A program made the translations under genes and the position numbers. Shown here piece after piece: positions 1 through 10,561 of a stretch of 64,000 bases of DNA. Below the pieces are notes generated by a model, which searched no databases, had not been told where the DNA came from, and was given only the letters and a program-made list of their open reading frames with translations. The stretch covers positions 2,501 to 66,500 of the forward strand of contig JAQGDQ010001029.1 in assembly GCA_030141605.1 (NCBI GenBank), written 5' to 3'. Numbering within the stretch: position 1 is the stretch's first letter; every line of letters begins with the position of its first letter. This DNA is from Tubiluchus corallicola. Taxonomy: Eukaryota; Priapulida; Priapulimorpha; Priapulimorphida; Tubiluchidae.

Positions 1-977
1 AATTTTAATAAATAATAGATATGAATGTGGTAAATTCATAATTAAGCGACACTGTGTCTTTCACTGTATATTTTCACAAAAAGCGAAGATCCCTGGAAGT
101 GAAAAAAATAGTACAATCAAAATAAATATAGCAGAGACTGTATTATCAACATTCAACATAGTTGAAAGCATGTCCAACCAATCAGTCATCGCGTAACAAA
201 TCAACTTTTATAGCTAGAATTGCATAATAAAATTATACATTCTCACCAGGCATATGACAAATATTCCAGCAGCAATTATAGTAGTCTGCATGTAACTCTG
301 CCACATTTACTCGTATGAGAATGCAAGTACTGAGTGAATTTACAAGAGATTATAAGGATAAAAACAAAGTTGGCAAATTGTAACAGAGTGCTCTAACAAT
401 CTGCTCTAATTGTTAGGCAATGTACAAAATATTTTTAAAATCAGAAACAATACAAAATTTACATCAAAAGGCCTGAAAAATGAACCAAGCACAACTGTTC
501 ATGAGTCATACTGCCTAATTGCGTGTTACTTAAATTATTATGACTCTACTGACTATTCATTTGACCCTGCTGCATACGCAATGGTAACAGCCAACTAACT
601 AATAAAAGCAACAATGCAGCTGAAATAATTAAGTGCTTTTCAGTTTTCCTAGCGAGAAATCCCTGAAATTTAATTTGGGACTATTCGATTTTTTCAGGTT
701 TAGAGATTTTTATAAGCTACTCACTGGTTTCACATCGAAGTCATCTTTTATCCAAAGAACTCAGTTTTTCGTATTTTAACGACATTTGGACAAAATTTTG
801 GAGAATTATTAAAATGTATTTCAAACACGTATATATATCACTGCAAGTCTACGTTGAAAAACATGCGCAGCTTGGTCTAGTAGTTTTTGCTTCCCGCAAA
901 CGTACTTAAGCATTGAAGACAACAAAACCCTGAGTTCAAAGGTTAATTTTAACGTCGCGGAAACGGCTGACCTCCTC

Positions 978-1013
<36 letters not shown>

Positions 1014-1400
1014 GTCTCTAGCTGTCGCTCTATTTTCCTTTCTTGAGTCCCCGCTTTTCTTCTCGTCTCCCACACCTGCCTCTTATTTTTCACTTCTTCT
1101 GTCTTTTCCTTTGTTCTCAGTTTTCTTTGCTCTTCTTAACATACTAACAATAAATGCTTTTGGCATACATATTCTAAATCGTTGGTCGTTGAATGAAACA
1201 TATTTGAAAATTTTTCTTTCACCTTCACCTCTCCTTTTCTCCTCTTTGTTTCGTTTTCACCTTTTCCCATCTCTTTCTCACTTCTCTTTTCTACTCATTG
1301 CTTAATTTCTGCGTTGTTATTTAACTAACAAAACCTCGACTGGTCAATCTGTTGGTTAAATTTCTTTTTTCTAAACAACGATATCTTTTTTAAGTGTCCT
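1..1400. other. Intergenic AT-rich stretch
   Basis: I see no supportable gene. The only clear structure is a CT dinucleotide run at 982-1012. Open frames here are short, lack family resemblance, and overlap the CT run or AT-rich sequence. Confidence 0.5.
982..1012. repeat. (CT)n microsatellite
   Basis: A pure CT dinucleotide run of about 30 bp inside a pyrimidine-rich stretch (about 970-1280). The minus-strand ORF across it is an Arg-Glu artefact of the repeat. Confidence 0.9.
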
Positions 1401-1499
1401 TTTGAGCGATCAAGAAAATGATCGTGAAGTTTCTCGTGAAGACTGATTGTCATCGACACAGTTCAATAAGTTTATTATGTGTCTGTTACCCAGAAACAC

Positions 1500-1729
1500 A
1501 TTTCAATTACGTCAGACGGCGATGCTTCCATTGTTGCGTATTTTATGTATAATATTATAAACACTGTAACCATAGAATCAGAATGTGAAACGTCTCTGGC
1601 TCTTAGCATGTGAGCTGGCTAAAATTTAAGTTAAAAAAACACGAGGAAAATTCGTAAACATCTAATTTATGTAGGTACATCTGTGTGAAGTGAAGTAACG
1701 CAGCCGTATATCACACCGAAGCCGTTACC
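1500..1729 (+). promoter_or_regulatory. Putative promoter and non-coding first exon of six-Cys gene 1
   Basis: This region ends in gccgttacc followed by the splice donor GTAAGT (GT at 1730-1731). Similar segments ending in similar donors lie at the same relative place before the other two six-Cys genes (6590-6830 and 12390-12610). It shares with them an ACGTCA/GACGCAAG-type element next to a short ccattgtt- or tggcg-type box. The next acceptor, 1,965 bp downstream, abuts the ATG of gene 1. The exon start and promoter core are not defined by sequence alone. Confidence 0.4.
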
Positions 1730-2221
1730 GTAAGTTATACACTAACTCCTAACGCCCTTGAATGGTTTTAAATTCATCTAGTTTTCTGAATTAATAGTAT
1801 CTAATTGTTATACCAATACATTTGTGAAAGAACAAGTTGCAAACGATTTCGCAATTTTTTCTAACAACATTAATAAAAAACACAGTCATTTTGCATTTCC
1901 AGTCGGTCCTTAACTCGAGTTTGAACATTCATCAGGACCTATGTTGGGAGATAACAATTGCTTATACTTGTACATATTCGTTGCAAATTAAACAGAGGGA
2001 GAGCGGAAGTAAGTGACGAAAGAGAAAGTGGTAGGTGTGAACGAGACAAAATGAGAAAGGGGGAGGGAGAGAAAGGAAATGGAACAGACAGGCAGTCATC
2101 GGTGATGTGTGTTTGATGTTAATTTTATTTATTTATTCATTGTGTTTTAATTGCTTTCATTCAGATTGTAATAAAATTTTTCTAAGCGATATTAGAGCAA
2201 ATCTCAGACGAAACATCTTAG

Positions 2222-2270
2222 AATTTTTAATGTGACGTCACAATTCATAGATGACGTCACATTAAAAATT
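2222..2270. repeat. Perfect 19-bp inverted repeat with CRE-like core
   Basis: Two perfect 19-bp arms (2222-2240 and 2252-2270) are separated by 11 bp. Each arm carries the palindromic octamer TGACGTCA. It could be a MITE remnant, a hairpin, or paired CREB/ATF-type sites in the long intron of six-Cys gene 1. The function is unknown. Confidence 0.85.
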
Positions 2271-2404
2271 ACTATATATGTCTAGATATTGCCAGATTAA
2301 TCGTAAAGTCAAGTTAATTACATTAATGATGATACAAACTCACAATTAATTAAATTTTGATACGATTAAAGGTCGATTTGAAAAAGAGGAAATTCGAGAA
2401 AGTT

Positions 2405-2530
2405 GGAATGTGGCCAAAATTTGAACCAACCAGCAAATTTCTGTTCGAAAGGAGGACACCTTAGACAATTAGGCCAGCGAATTCCCCACTCAAGGCAATA
2501 CAAAGTTCATCCCTTATAGAAGGCCTGTCC
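2405..2530 (-). mobile_element. tRNA-derived SINE (family A), minus strand
   Basis: On the minus strand a tRNA-like head has an A-box-like segment (gtctaaggtgtc) and a B-box-like ggttcaaat. It is preceded by a leader (ggatgaactttg...gccttga) that is shared, in opposite orientation, with the copy at 2866-3010. It does not fold as an intact tRNA and has no CCA-type end, so it is a retroposon and not a tRNA gene. Confidence 0.65.
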
Positions 2531-2579
2531 ACCGCCAACCAAATTGAGCATATAATGTTAGGTCGCGTTCACACTAAAG

Positions 2580-2710
2580 TGATTATAACCCATTAGATAT
2601 AGGCCCTGACCGTGGTTCATATCGAGCCGGTATTCCAACTTTTTACATTTTCTGTCTTTCAAGTTTGTTATCAAAATGTAATTAATTGTGGGTTTCTACC
2701 ATCATTAGCC
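2580..2710 (+). mobile_element. SINE family A 3' portion
   Basis: It contains a degenerate B box (gtggttcatatcgag). The following tail (acattttctgtctttcaag, then a taattaattgtgggtt element) matches the tail of the SINE at 45482-45640. It appears to be a partial third copy nested between the two inverted SINEs. Confidence 0.5.
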
Positions 2711-2865
2711 ATCATCTCCCTATAAAGATTATAATGTTTAGTTTATTCCCCATGGAAGTTTCGGACATAAAGTTGGTTAAAAATGAAAAAAATCTGTCTA
2801 GTTAATTAGAATCACTCTATTGTGAGCGATTTAACATTGAGAATGCTAAATTTGGTGAGCCAGTT

Positions 2866-3010
2866 ATAAAGGATGAACTTTAGACTGCCTTGACTCTTGA
2901 GGAAGGCGACGGCCCTAGTGGTCTAAGGTGTCTACCTTGTAATCACCAGGCTCCTGGTTCAAATCCAGGCTGTATTTCAACCTTTTCCACATTTTTGTCG
3001 TTCGCTTATT
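2866..3010 (+). mobile_element. tRNA-derived SINE (family A), plus strand
   Basis: The A-box-like tagtggtctaaggtg and the B-box ggttcaaatcc are spaced as in a tRNA. A leader is shared in inverted orientation with 2476-2530, and a ttcaaccttttccacattt tail follows. Together with the minus-strand copy it forms an inverted pair about 350 bp apart, inside the first intron of six-Cys gene 1. Confidence 0.7.
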
Positions 3011-3694
3011 TCATTTCTCAATGTGCACATTTTAAAATTGACAGTTAAAGGAACATATTATAAAGAATATGTCACTTACTCGCTACCATTTTGTCATGAT
3101 AGGGTTAACCGGCAATAAAAAATTGTTGGCTTATTGTCTCTTTTTAGGTAAGTTTTTAACAGCAAACTTACAATTTCTTTTCTTAGATTTCTACTAATTC
3201 AACAAAATGTTTATGGAGTTTAGTTATTCGCAAAAGCAAAAAGTTTTTCACAGTGTTAATTTATTTATTTTTAATGTTTAAATTTTTTTAAAGTATTATG
3301 GTAAATTTTACCAATAATATCTTATTTACTACAAAGGAGGAACTGTTACCATTTTTAAGCATCCGTCACCGTCATTGGTTTTACTAAATTTTACAGCTTA
3401 CAGCATGGATAATGCGTTTTTATGCTTCTAATCTTGTCATTGTTCTCTGATTGTTTTCAGGATTTTATTTTGGTTAAAAGTTTTTGAAACATTTCAATTG
3501 TTCACTTTTCCCTAGTAGTTAAGGCCCTGACCTTAGTCCGAGCTTGATGAAAACCCGATTTTAGATTTGACACCACGATTGCAAGATAGCAACAATTAAT
3601 GCTGTCATTTTCCAAAAATATGTGTTTCAAAAGGACCAATCAGGCTTGTAATTTCTTTGTAAGACTGATTTTTCGTGGCATTTATATTTTGCAG

Positions 3695-4276
3695 ATGACG
3701 TCTACTCGGGCCATTTTCACGATTTTGATTGGCACGTTGGTGGCGCAGACAGCATTTGCAAGATGGCAGAAAAAGAAACAATATAACAGGAAAGTTGACG
3801 ACACACACAATATACGTGATCGTAGTCTTGACTTCATTTACACTTTATTTAAACTTAATAATTGCTTCGACTTGCACATGAACGGCAGCAAACTAAACCA
3901 ACGGGGAAAAAACTGCGACACTTGCTTAGAAGGAAACAACGTTTTTTATTTTTACAAACCGGAAGCAGGCGAACTACTTTATACCGAGAATCGATATCAA
4001 GATTGCTGCGCCAACGACGATCATTACGAAGAGTGTACACGTGCCTTAGCAACAGACGCATTTGTAGGTCAGTGTTTTACTGGTTCAAACGGGAACAAAG
4101 CGTTGAATGAACGAGGTAACGACTGTAAACAATGCATAAAAGGTGAGACAGTTAACGAGCTTCGTGCACAAGGAGAAGAACAAGTTGATAGAGTTCTTAT
4201 TTACAAAGATTGCTGCAAGAGTGACGATCGTTACAGTTCTTGCAAAAATGTATTACAGCGCACAGTCACCAAATAA
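3695..4276 (+). CDS. Six-cysteine secreted protein 1 (two domains)
   Basis: I do not recognise a named family. The 193-aa product begins with a typical signal peptide (about residues 1-22, hydrophobic core IFTILIGTLVAQTAFA). Two tandem six-cysteine domains follow, with Cys at 57, 74, 77, 104, 105, 114 and at 127, 144, 147, 173, 174, 183. Both share the RG-x2-C-x2-C and C-C-x8-C motifs. I chose the ATG at 3695 because it abuts the splice acceptor ttttgcag, as in gene 2. The frame stays open to an ATG at 3599, but that would place the signal peptide internally. A polyA signal AATAAA lies near 4587. Six cysteines per domain suggest three disulfides, so an extracellular stable protein is inferred. 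Genes 2 and 3 downstream are paralogues. Confidence 0.75.
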   Translation: MTSTRAIFTILIGTLVAQTAFARWQKKKQYNRKVDDTHNIRDRSLDFIYTLFKLNNCFDLHMNGSKLNQRGKNCDTCLEGNNVFYFYKPEAGELLYTENRYQDCCANDDHYEECTRALATDAFVGQCFTGSNGNKALNERGNDCKQCIKGETVNELRAQGEEQVDRVLIYKDCCKSDDRYSSCKNVLQRTVTK

Positions 4277-6060
4277 GCCTCCACCACCGGCGCCCCCACT
4301 TTTTAATAGCTGCAGTTCTGTATATCGTCGGGAGCTCATTACTACATTGACACTTGTGTGTACAATCAACTAATTGAAAATAATAACTTAATAATTCGTG
4401 ATATTTCCTGTTCAAAAGAAAATCACACAACAATCACTGCATGTATGTCTGTAAGATACAGGTGAAATGTGCATAATACTACTTCTAAGTCTAATAACTT
4501 CATTTCCAAGGCTTGTATAAAATAATTGATTCGCTGCTTGCTGGAAAGTTTTAAAGATTGTTGCGACACTCTTTGTCAGTTATCTTTAAATAAAGTATAG
4601 GCGTATATGATCAAATGCTGTGTTTTTTATATCTCTTACATTCGAACTTGTATGTGCACCAGGTTGTACTTTTAACCCTAAATACGTAGAAAAAAACTTT
4701 ACTAGTAAAGATGGAACGCGTTTTGGTTTTGACGTTGTCGAAATATATAGTTAATTCTCTATGCGAACTCAGAATCTACCACACGAGTCCATGATTGACG
4801 ATACCTAATCTATAATTTTCCACCATCAAATGTTCAGTTCACAACATCCATTCAAAAATTCGAAATGCCCATTAAGTAGTTCCCAAATTCAAATTAATTG
4901 GTACGTCAAGTAAACCCAAATTTTCTTCCTATATTTTAAACAAATTTCATTCAAGTCTTTAGAAATTCCGAAAAAAATTTTGAATGCACGAGGAAAACAA
5001 AAACGATAGCCGCCAAACTTTCATTTAAGCAGAAGGTCTTGTAATGCCACGCTTGTTTGTTTTTTTAACTTCGTTGTGATCTCTAATCTTATGTTTGTTT
5101 TCTTCATTCATTAAAGTATTTTTTGCTCTTCGTTTTTGGATTTCTGTATTTAGAAGCTGGAATGTCAATGTGGACGAAGTAAAACCTAAAGTAACGAAAT
5201 CCAACGGTGGATTCATATTATATACTAAAATTTGATTTGTACAATATCAATGCAATATATAAAGTATCAGGCACTTTGGCTTCCAAAATAGTGTTCACTC
5301 AATATTGAAAAAGGGCTTCACAATGTGCACATTGGTCGTTTTACAACAGTTCCCGAAGGGAGTTTCACTTGTGATACTATCATCTGAGTCAACATTTCCT
5401 GCTTGTACTTAATGCAGCAGTTAACAATACAGAGGTGTAGTTTACAGCGACACATTTACTCGTTTTTTAACCCTTTCATACCCGTTGTATCCCGTGGGAT
5501 ACGAGAATATTTTCTGCCTTTAAAATTAATAAAATTTTAAAACTGACAGTTATTTGATCTGTTAATAGTTATTTTGATTTAAGCCAACAACGTTAGACTA
5601 AAACTGGTGATAAAATGGCAAACTAAAAAATCTACGTAGCACAAAAAACTGAGCAAAGTACAGTACTTTAGAGACGACTTTGTACAGATCAGCATAGCGT
5701 GCATACTAAATGTCTTAAATACTTTAAAAAATTATCAGCAGTCGCAAAATGAAGCACATTTTTTGCTTTTGTTGTGTTTTTAAAAAAGTTTTTCTTATTA
5801 AAAAAATAATTTGGGACTGAAAGGGTTAACTGAAGTTAATGCAGTCCAGTAAGCAGAATTCATTTGTCCTGCAAAAAGCAGTGACATCATTAAAATGTAA
5901 AACTGCGTTAGGTCTTAATGTAAAGTGTATTATGCCTACTGTGAACATTTAATGACCAGTGACGGTGAATGATCAGTACTGTTTTGCTACTAAGCCGTTT
6001 CTGTCTCTGATGCTGAACCTCAGCAAAGCAACAATCTGAGCTATCTGTGCAACTATAGGT
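4277..6060. other. Intergenic stretch after six-Cys gene 1
   Basis: It contains the probable 3' UTR and polyA signal (near 4587) of gene 1. The rest is AT-rich sequence with no supportable gene. Confidence 0.4.
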
Positions 6061-6069
6061 ACATTATAC

Positions 6070-6510
6070 TTCTTCTTCAAAGTCTAATTCCATCTATTGT
6101 AGACATTGAGTCATTACTAATTATTAGAACTATTATCCACTCCTCCCTGCCTCTAACAGCGTAAGTTCTTCTACTCCTAAAGGTATATTTGGTTGTTAAA
6201 CACCTTTATTTATCTTAGCCATCCAAGCTTTTTTTAGTTTGCCATGTGGTTTTTTGCAAAAGCTGCAAGCCTTTCTATAAAGCGATTCTTATTGGTGCTT
6301 CATTTGGTACTCTGAGAAGGTACCCTAGACATCTTAATCTTCGTATCTTGGACTTTTTAACTCCAAGGAATTTCTTTCGTTCTAGTACATAAATCTTCAT
6401 TTTTGATTATGTATGGCCATCTTATCTTTTCTTGAGCCATCGTTAAACCCCATGTTTCACTGTTGTACATAAATATGCTGGTAACGTAAGCATTAAATAA
6501 TCGATGCTTT
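6070..6510 (-). mobile_element. RTE-like LINE 3' fragment (decayed)
   Basis: Translating the minus strand with frameshifts gives hallmarks of the region after the reverse transcriptase domain in RTE-type LINEs: a SETWGLT-like motif followed by KIRRLRCLGYLLRVP, matching the usual RRLRWxGHxxRM pattern. The frame is broken by stops, so this is a dead 5'-truncated copy. It lies just upstream of the presumed promoter of six-Cys gene 2. Confidence 0.65.
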
Positions 6511-6589
6511 AATGTAAGTACATTTATACAGCGTTGCTGTACACTTTATAGTGCTGTACACGTTTGCGCAATTTCGCGCGAAAAATTAA

Positions 6590-6830
6590 ATGTGCCGTCA
6601 CGTTGTAACAGTGACGCAAGACGCCGCCATTGTTTCGTAGTTTGTTTCTGTGAACGTACAAGCTCAGAACGTAAAGCGATCAGCTGTGAGTGTGCGGAAA
6701 TCAATTAAAATACAGAGCTGAATTTAAGCATTTCCGTAGTATACAAGTTTTTAATTAGTGTATAAAACGAAGAAAGTTTATAAGCATCATCATCTAGCAA
6801 AATTTGTTGCTGTTTAGCGACGCCATTACT
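6590..6830 (+). promoter_or_regulatory. Putative promoter and non-coding first exon of six-Cys gene 2
   Basis: It is related to the segments before genes 1 and 3: GTGACGCAAG, a gccgccattgtttcgtag box, then gacgccattact immediately before the donor GTAAGT at 6831. A TATA-like tataaaac sits near 6761. The acceptor abutting the gene 2 ATG is 1,955 bp downstream. Exact transcription start is not determinable here. Confidence 0.4.
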
Positions 6831-7383
6831 GTAAGTTGTAGTTGGATTTGCTCAAATAAATTATAGAATTATGTAATGCTTAAATCTAATATCGAAATGT
6901 TTATAATGACAAAATTTTAACTTTGTCTAAGTAGTACTAGATTGGAATGAGTCGTTTTGAGTCTTATTAAGAATTTAGAAGTTATATGCCTCTTTGATGG
7001 CATGCTCTGATGCAAAGTTGTTATCGTTAATCTACGTAAATCTACAAATTATTTCAAACATGTTTTAGTCAAGTAGCTAACTTCCCAACCTGCTCTGCAG
7101 TTCCATAATAATGTACAGATTTTAGAAAGTAGGTTTATATGAATCTATGCCTGTATGCCACAGTGTTTCTTTACATTCTTCTAAACATAAGGTCCTTTTG
7201 GGATTAAACTTTCTTTAAATGATCCAAGATGCTAAGCAAAAATCTAGAAAATGTAATGATTCTTGCAGTATTATCATTTTTTAGCTTCAGTTGACGCTGT
7301 ATGCGGATGCCATAATTCATATTATCTCAATCATATTAATAATTATTAATATTATTAATTACATATTAGCACTTGACTTTGAC

Positions 7384-7735
7384 CAAATGGTACAGCCTAG
7401 TGATAACGCGTCTGCTTTCCGTCTGGGTGATTGTGAGTTCCATTCTGTGGCCGGGTGACATCAAAGATTTTAAAATGGTACTTGCTAGCTAGCTGTTACC
7501 CCCTACTTGGAATGTGGTAGACTCTTTAAGTTCAATTGTTCATATAATTTTAGCAATGTTATTACAGTAGGCAAAAAGCTGTTTGAGCTTATGTTAATTG
7601 TTCATCCAGAAGCCGAATTGTTCATTTAAATAAACATTATTATTATTACATTGAATTATTATAATTCATATTATTATTATTATTATTATCATCATCATCA
7701 TCATCATCATATTATATTATAATAAAAATAAATAC
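7384..7735 (+). mobile_element. tRNA-derived SINE (family B) with ATT/ATC tail
   Basis: The head has an A-box-like tagtgataacgcg and a B-box-like gtgagttccattc. The body carries gcaaaaagctgtttgagctt and gttaattgttcatcc, then aaataaa and an (ATT)n/(ATC)n tail. A second copy in opposite orientation at 31706-32085 shares the head, the spacer atggtac-tgct and the tail, which defines a family. It lies in the first intron of six-Cys gene 2. Confidence 0.75.
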
Positions 7736-7978
7736 GAAAAAAATAAAATTACGCAATTTATTAAAAACTACCTGTATTTATATCTAAATCAACAAATAAC
7801 TGAAATTTATACAAACATGTTCGTGCAGATGTCATAAACCTTCAACAAAAATCAACTTTTCGTGCTTTGATGGCAGCAAAAAAGCGGTAGTGTCCTCTAT
7901 TGTCTAAAATAGATGATACACGAGCTAGAAAACATTCATGGCCAAATAATGCACAAAATTCTCAAAAAAGGCGTGCGG

Positions 7979-7979
<1 letters not shown>

Positions 7980-8072
<93 letters not shown>
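7980..8072. repeat. (GA)n microsatellite
   Basis: A pure GA dinucleotide tract of about 92 bp. The plus-strand ORF through it (Arg-Glu repeats) is an artefact. Confidence 0.95.
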
Positions 8073-8075
<3 letters not shown>

Positions 8076-8104
8076 GCAGTATGTTCGCATGAAGCAAAAA
8101 AATG

Positions 8105-8190
8105 TTACCTCGGCGTGAGGCCCCCCTGGAGGGTGAGGCCCTAGGCAGTTGCCTAGTTTGCCTATGCTTAAGGCCGGCCCTGACAGGAGA
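8105..8190. mobile_element. DNA-transposon end remnant (GGCCGGCCCTG type)
   Basis: It ends in a GC-rich ggccggccctg motif preceded by a near-palindrome cctaggcagttgcctag. Such GC-rich ends are common in dispersed hAT-like elements of invertebrates. A related end occurs near 13005-13020. Family assignment is an inference. Confidence 0.35.
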
Positions 8191-8785
8191 GAACAGGGTC
8201 CCCAGATACCGAAGTCGGACAGCCTACAGTCTGCTGTTCACCATTAAGGTCCTTCATTGAAAGATAACAATTTGTGTACGAATCCCGTACAATTTTTAAA
8301 ATCAATTTTAAAACATTCACAATTCGCTTTTAAATTGCTTCTTCGTGGTTTCATGCTGGCATGTGTCTGGTAAGCGTAATTATGCATTAGAACTTCGTGA
8401 TTCTTCGCGGCTAAACTAGCTGACGGAGGAAACTCCAGCTGCAGGGTTTTCGCATGCGCAGTTACGCCACTGCTGTTCATACTGCAAAGGATAGGGTCCA
8501 TATCGAGGTTTTTTGGAAAAAAAAACAAAAAAAGCGTTTGCATGTTCGCTTGATAGCTGTAATTTCCTTGCACATCGTGAAATAGAATAAAAGTTTTGAA
8601 TTTTTCCAGTTTTTGACTGAAAACTTCAAAGATTTGATGATGCTGAATAGTAGTTTGGAGTTAGATCAGGAGGTGGTGTGGTAGGAAGATATATAAATTT
8701 GTCAGAAAATCGTTAGCCGGCTAATAATTGACTAGCTACGTTTCTTTGGCAAAGTGGAAAATCAATACTTTTTTGTTTTTCACAG

Positions 8786-9733
8786 ATGACGTCTGCATCA
8801 TCAGTGTACGGGAGTCTAATTGGACTGCTGATCATACAGACAACACTAGCAAGATCACAGCATAGGAGACATCATCCTAGACAGGCGCAGGTACAGCAAC
8901 AGGACCGGGTAACCGTACCTCTGATGCAGTCTCAAAAAGAGGGACAACAGTCGCAGAAAGAGGTAACCATATCCCCACAGCAACAGGAACGGGTAACCAT
9001 ACCTCTGATGCAGTCTCAAAAAGAGGGACAACAGTCGCAGAAAGAGGTAACCATATCGCAGTCTCAAAAAGAGGGACAACAGTCACAAAAAGAGGTAACC
9101 ATATCTCAGTCTCAAAAAGAGGGACAACAGTCGCAGAAAGAGGTAACCATATCCCCACAGCAACAGGAACGGGTAACCATACCCCTGATGCAGTCTGAAA
9201 AGGAGGGACAGCAGTCGCAGAAAGAGGTAACCATATCGCAGTCTCAAACAGAGGGACAACAGTCACAAAAAGAGGTAACCATATCTCAGTCTCAAAAAGA
9301 GGGACAACAGTCGCAGAAAGATGTATCCATATCGCAGTCGCAGAAAGAGGGACAACAGTCGCAGAAGGAGGAGCAACAGTTGCAGGAACAGGAACTCGAA
9401 CTTCGACCAGGCACAACAGACAAAGATCTTGTTAAGGTCCTTTTCGGTTACGTTTTCGATGACAAGTCAGGTGCAAAATGCTTCAAGGCAAAAGGAATGA
9501 CCATCATTGGGCTCAGCAAACGAGGAAAAAATTGTCGAACATGTATAGAAGGTAATAATGATGCTTATTTCTACGAAGCTGAGGCTGGTGCACCACCACC
9601 AGGCCTGGATGAGATTTTCACTGCATGTTGTATCAACTCCTCTTTCTACGGCGTGTGCAAAAAAGTAGTAAAAAACCAAGAAGACGAGGACGAACAAAGT
9701 CAGGAGGCGGAGGATCAGCAGATGGAAGATTAA
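8786..9733 (+). CDS. Six-cysteine secreted protein 2 with Q/K/E tandem repeats
   Basis: The product is 315 aa. It has a signal peptide (about residues 1-23), a low-complexity region (about 37-213) and one six-cysteine domain in the C-terminal third, with the same RG-x2-C-x2-C and C-C-x8-C spacing as genes 1 and 3. An acidic Q/E/D tail follows. The low-complexity region is built from 16-residue units of the type QSQKEGQQSQKEVTIS, with a variant unit containing PQQQERVTIPLM. The 48-bp DNA repeats are nearly identical, which suggests recent unit expansion. The ATG abuts the acceptor ttttcacag. The repeats add a long, charged, probably unstructured spacer missing from the paralogues. The function is unknown. 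Confidence 0.75.
   Translation: MTSASSVYGSLIGLLIIQTTLARSQHRRHHPRQAQVQQQDRVTVPLMQSQKEGQQSQKEVTISPQQQERVTIPLMQSQKEGQQSQKEVTISQSQKEGQQSQKEVTISQSQKEGQQSQKEVTISPQQQERVTIPLMQSEKEGQQSQKEVTISQSQTEGQQSQKEVTISQSQKEGQQSQKDVSISQSQKEGQQSQKEEQQLQEQELELRPGTTDKDLVKVLFGYVFDDKSGAKCFKAKGMTIIGLSKRGKNCRTCIEGNNDAYFYEAEAGAPPPGLDEIFTACCINSSFYGVCKKVVKNQEDEDEQSQEAEDQQMED
8890..9400 (+). repeat. 48-bp coding minisatellite
   Basis: Tandem units of about 48 bp (agggacaacagtcgcagaaa core) lie within six-Cys gene 2 and keep the reading frame. Two larger blocks (about 180 bp) are themselves duplicated, as shown by the two occurrences of the CCACAGCAACAGGAACGGGT segment. Confidence 0.9.
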
Positions 9734-10225
9734 AGAAAACCAGCTAGAAACGCCACTAGTGTAGTTTGCAATAACTTACATGGCTACCTGTATATCATTA
9801 ACTATTAATAAAATTAAATATTATCATTTAGTAGTAATGTACACTATCCTGCATTTTGGTCACCAATTTAAAACAAATCAGTCGTCCACAATCTGCTTAA
9901 CACTGAATTTGTGCCATTTTATTTATTATTTTGTATCATTTTTGCATCTTTATCAGATCTTAATTCCGTTGCGGCTACACGGTTGCTTTTTAGATAAGTT
10001 TATTTATTCTAAATTTGAAATAAAATAATAATAATAAATAAATAAATCAATCATTCTTTTGTTGAATGAAGTTTCTATTCATTTTCTTACTGTGCTTAAA
10101 TTACCTTTACGGTAGTTGTAAAAAGCATGTAAGAGTTACAACTATCAATAGCCATACAGTAAATGATTTTTCACTACTAAGCACAATGCAATTTCAACAA
10201 GTCTTCACAGTTTCACCGATTGATA

Positions 10226-10561
10226 ATCGTCATCATCATCATCATCATCGTCATCATCTCTGATGTCGCACATGCTTTGACATGTACCTTGCTCTCACTT
10301 TAGTCCATGCTGCCCTGTCACCCGCAACCTCCCATGTCTCTGTCTGTTATTTTGATATCTAATGGTGTGTTGACAAGATATTTTTGGATGAAATTGATGC
10401 AAGTCAGCAGCTGTCCTCCCTTGCGGTTTGTTTTCTTTCTGCAGTGTTTCTTTGAAAGCTAATTTTAATGGCCTGTCATCTGGTAGTCGCATAACATATC
10501 CTATCCATCTTAATCTTCTCTTTTTGATTTTAACTGTCCATGATGATCGTGAACAGGTCAA
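10226..10561 (-). mobile_element. RTE-like LINE 3' end with (ATG)n-type tail
   Basis: An uninterrupted minus-strand frame (10295-10561) includes KKRRLRWIGYVMRLP, the typical C-terminal RTE motif. On the minus strand it is followed by a GAT-rich microsatellite (plus-strand catcatcat run, about 10229-10258), as is usual at RTE 3' ends. It is severely 5'-truncated. Confidence 0.7.

Noticed and set aside
2905-2975. Functional tRNA gene
   Set aside because: A and B boxes are present but the arms do not pair into a cloverleaf, and SINE tails follow. The same applies to 7384, 14530, 29335, 31985, 45385 and 45482.
3599-3694. Earlier in-frame ATG for six-Cys gene 1
   Set aside because: The splice acceptor ttttgcag abuts the ATG at 3695, and only that start puts the signal peptide at the N-terminus, as in the paralogues.
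7900-8118. Arg-Glu-rich ORF
   Set aside because: It is a translation of the GA microsatellite.
8855-9416. Minus-strand Leu/Val-rich ORFs
   Set aside because: They are antisense readings of the 48-bp coding repeat of six-Cys gene 2.
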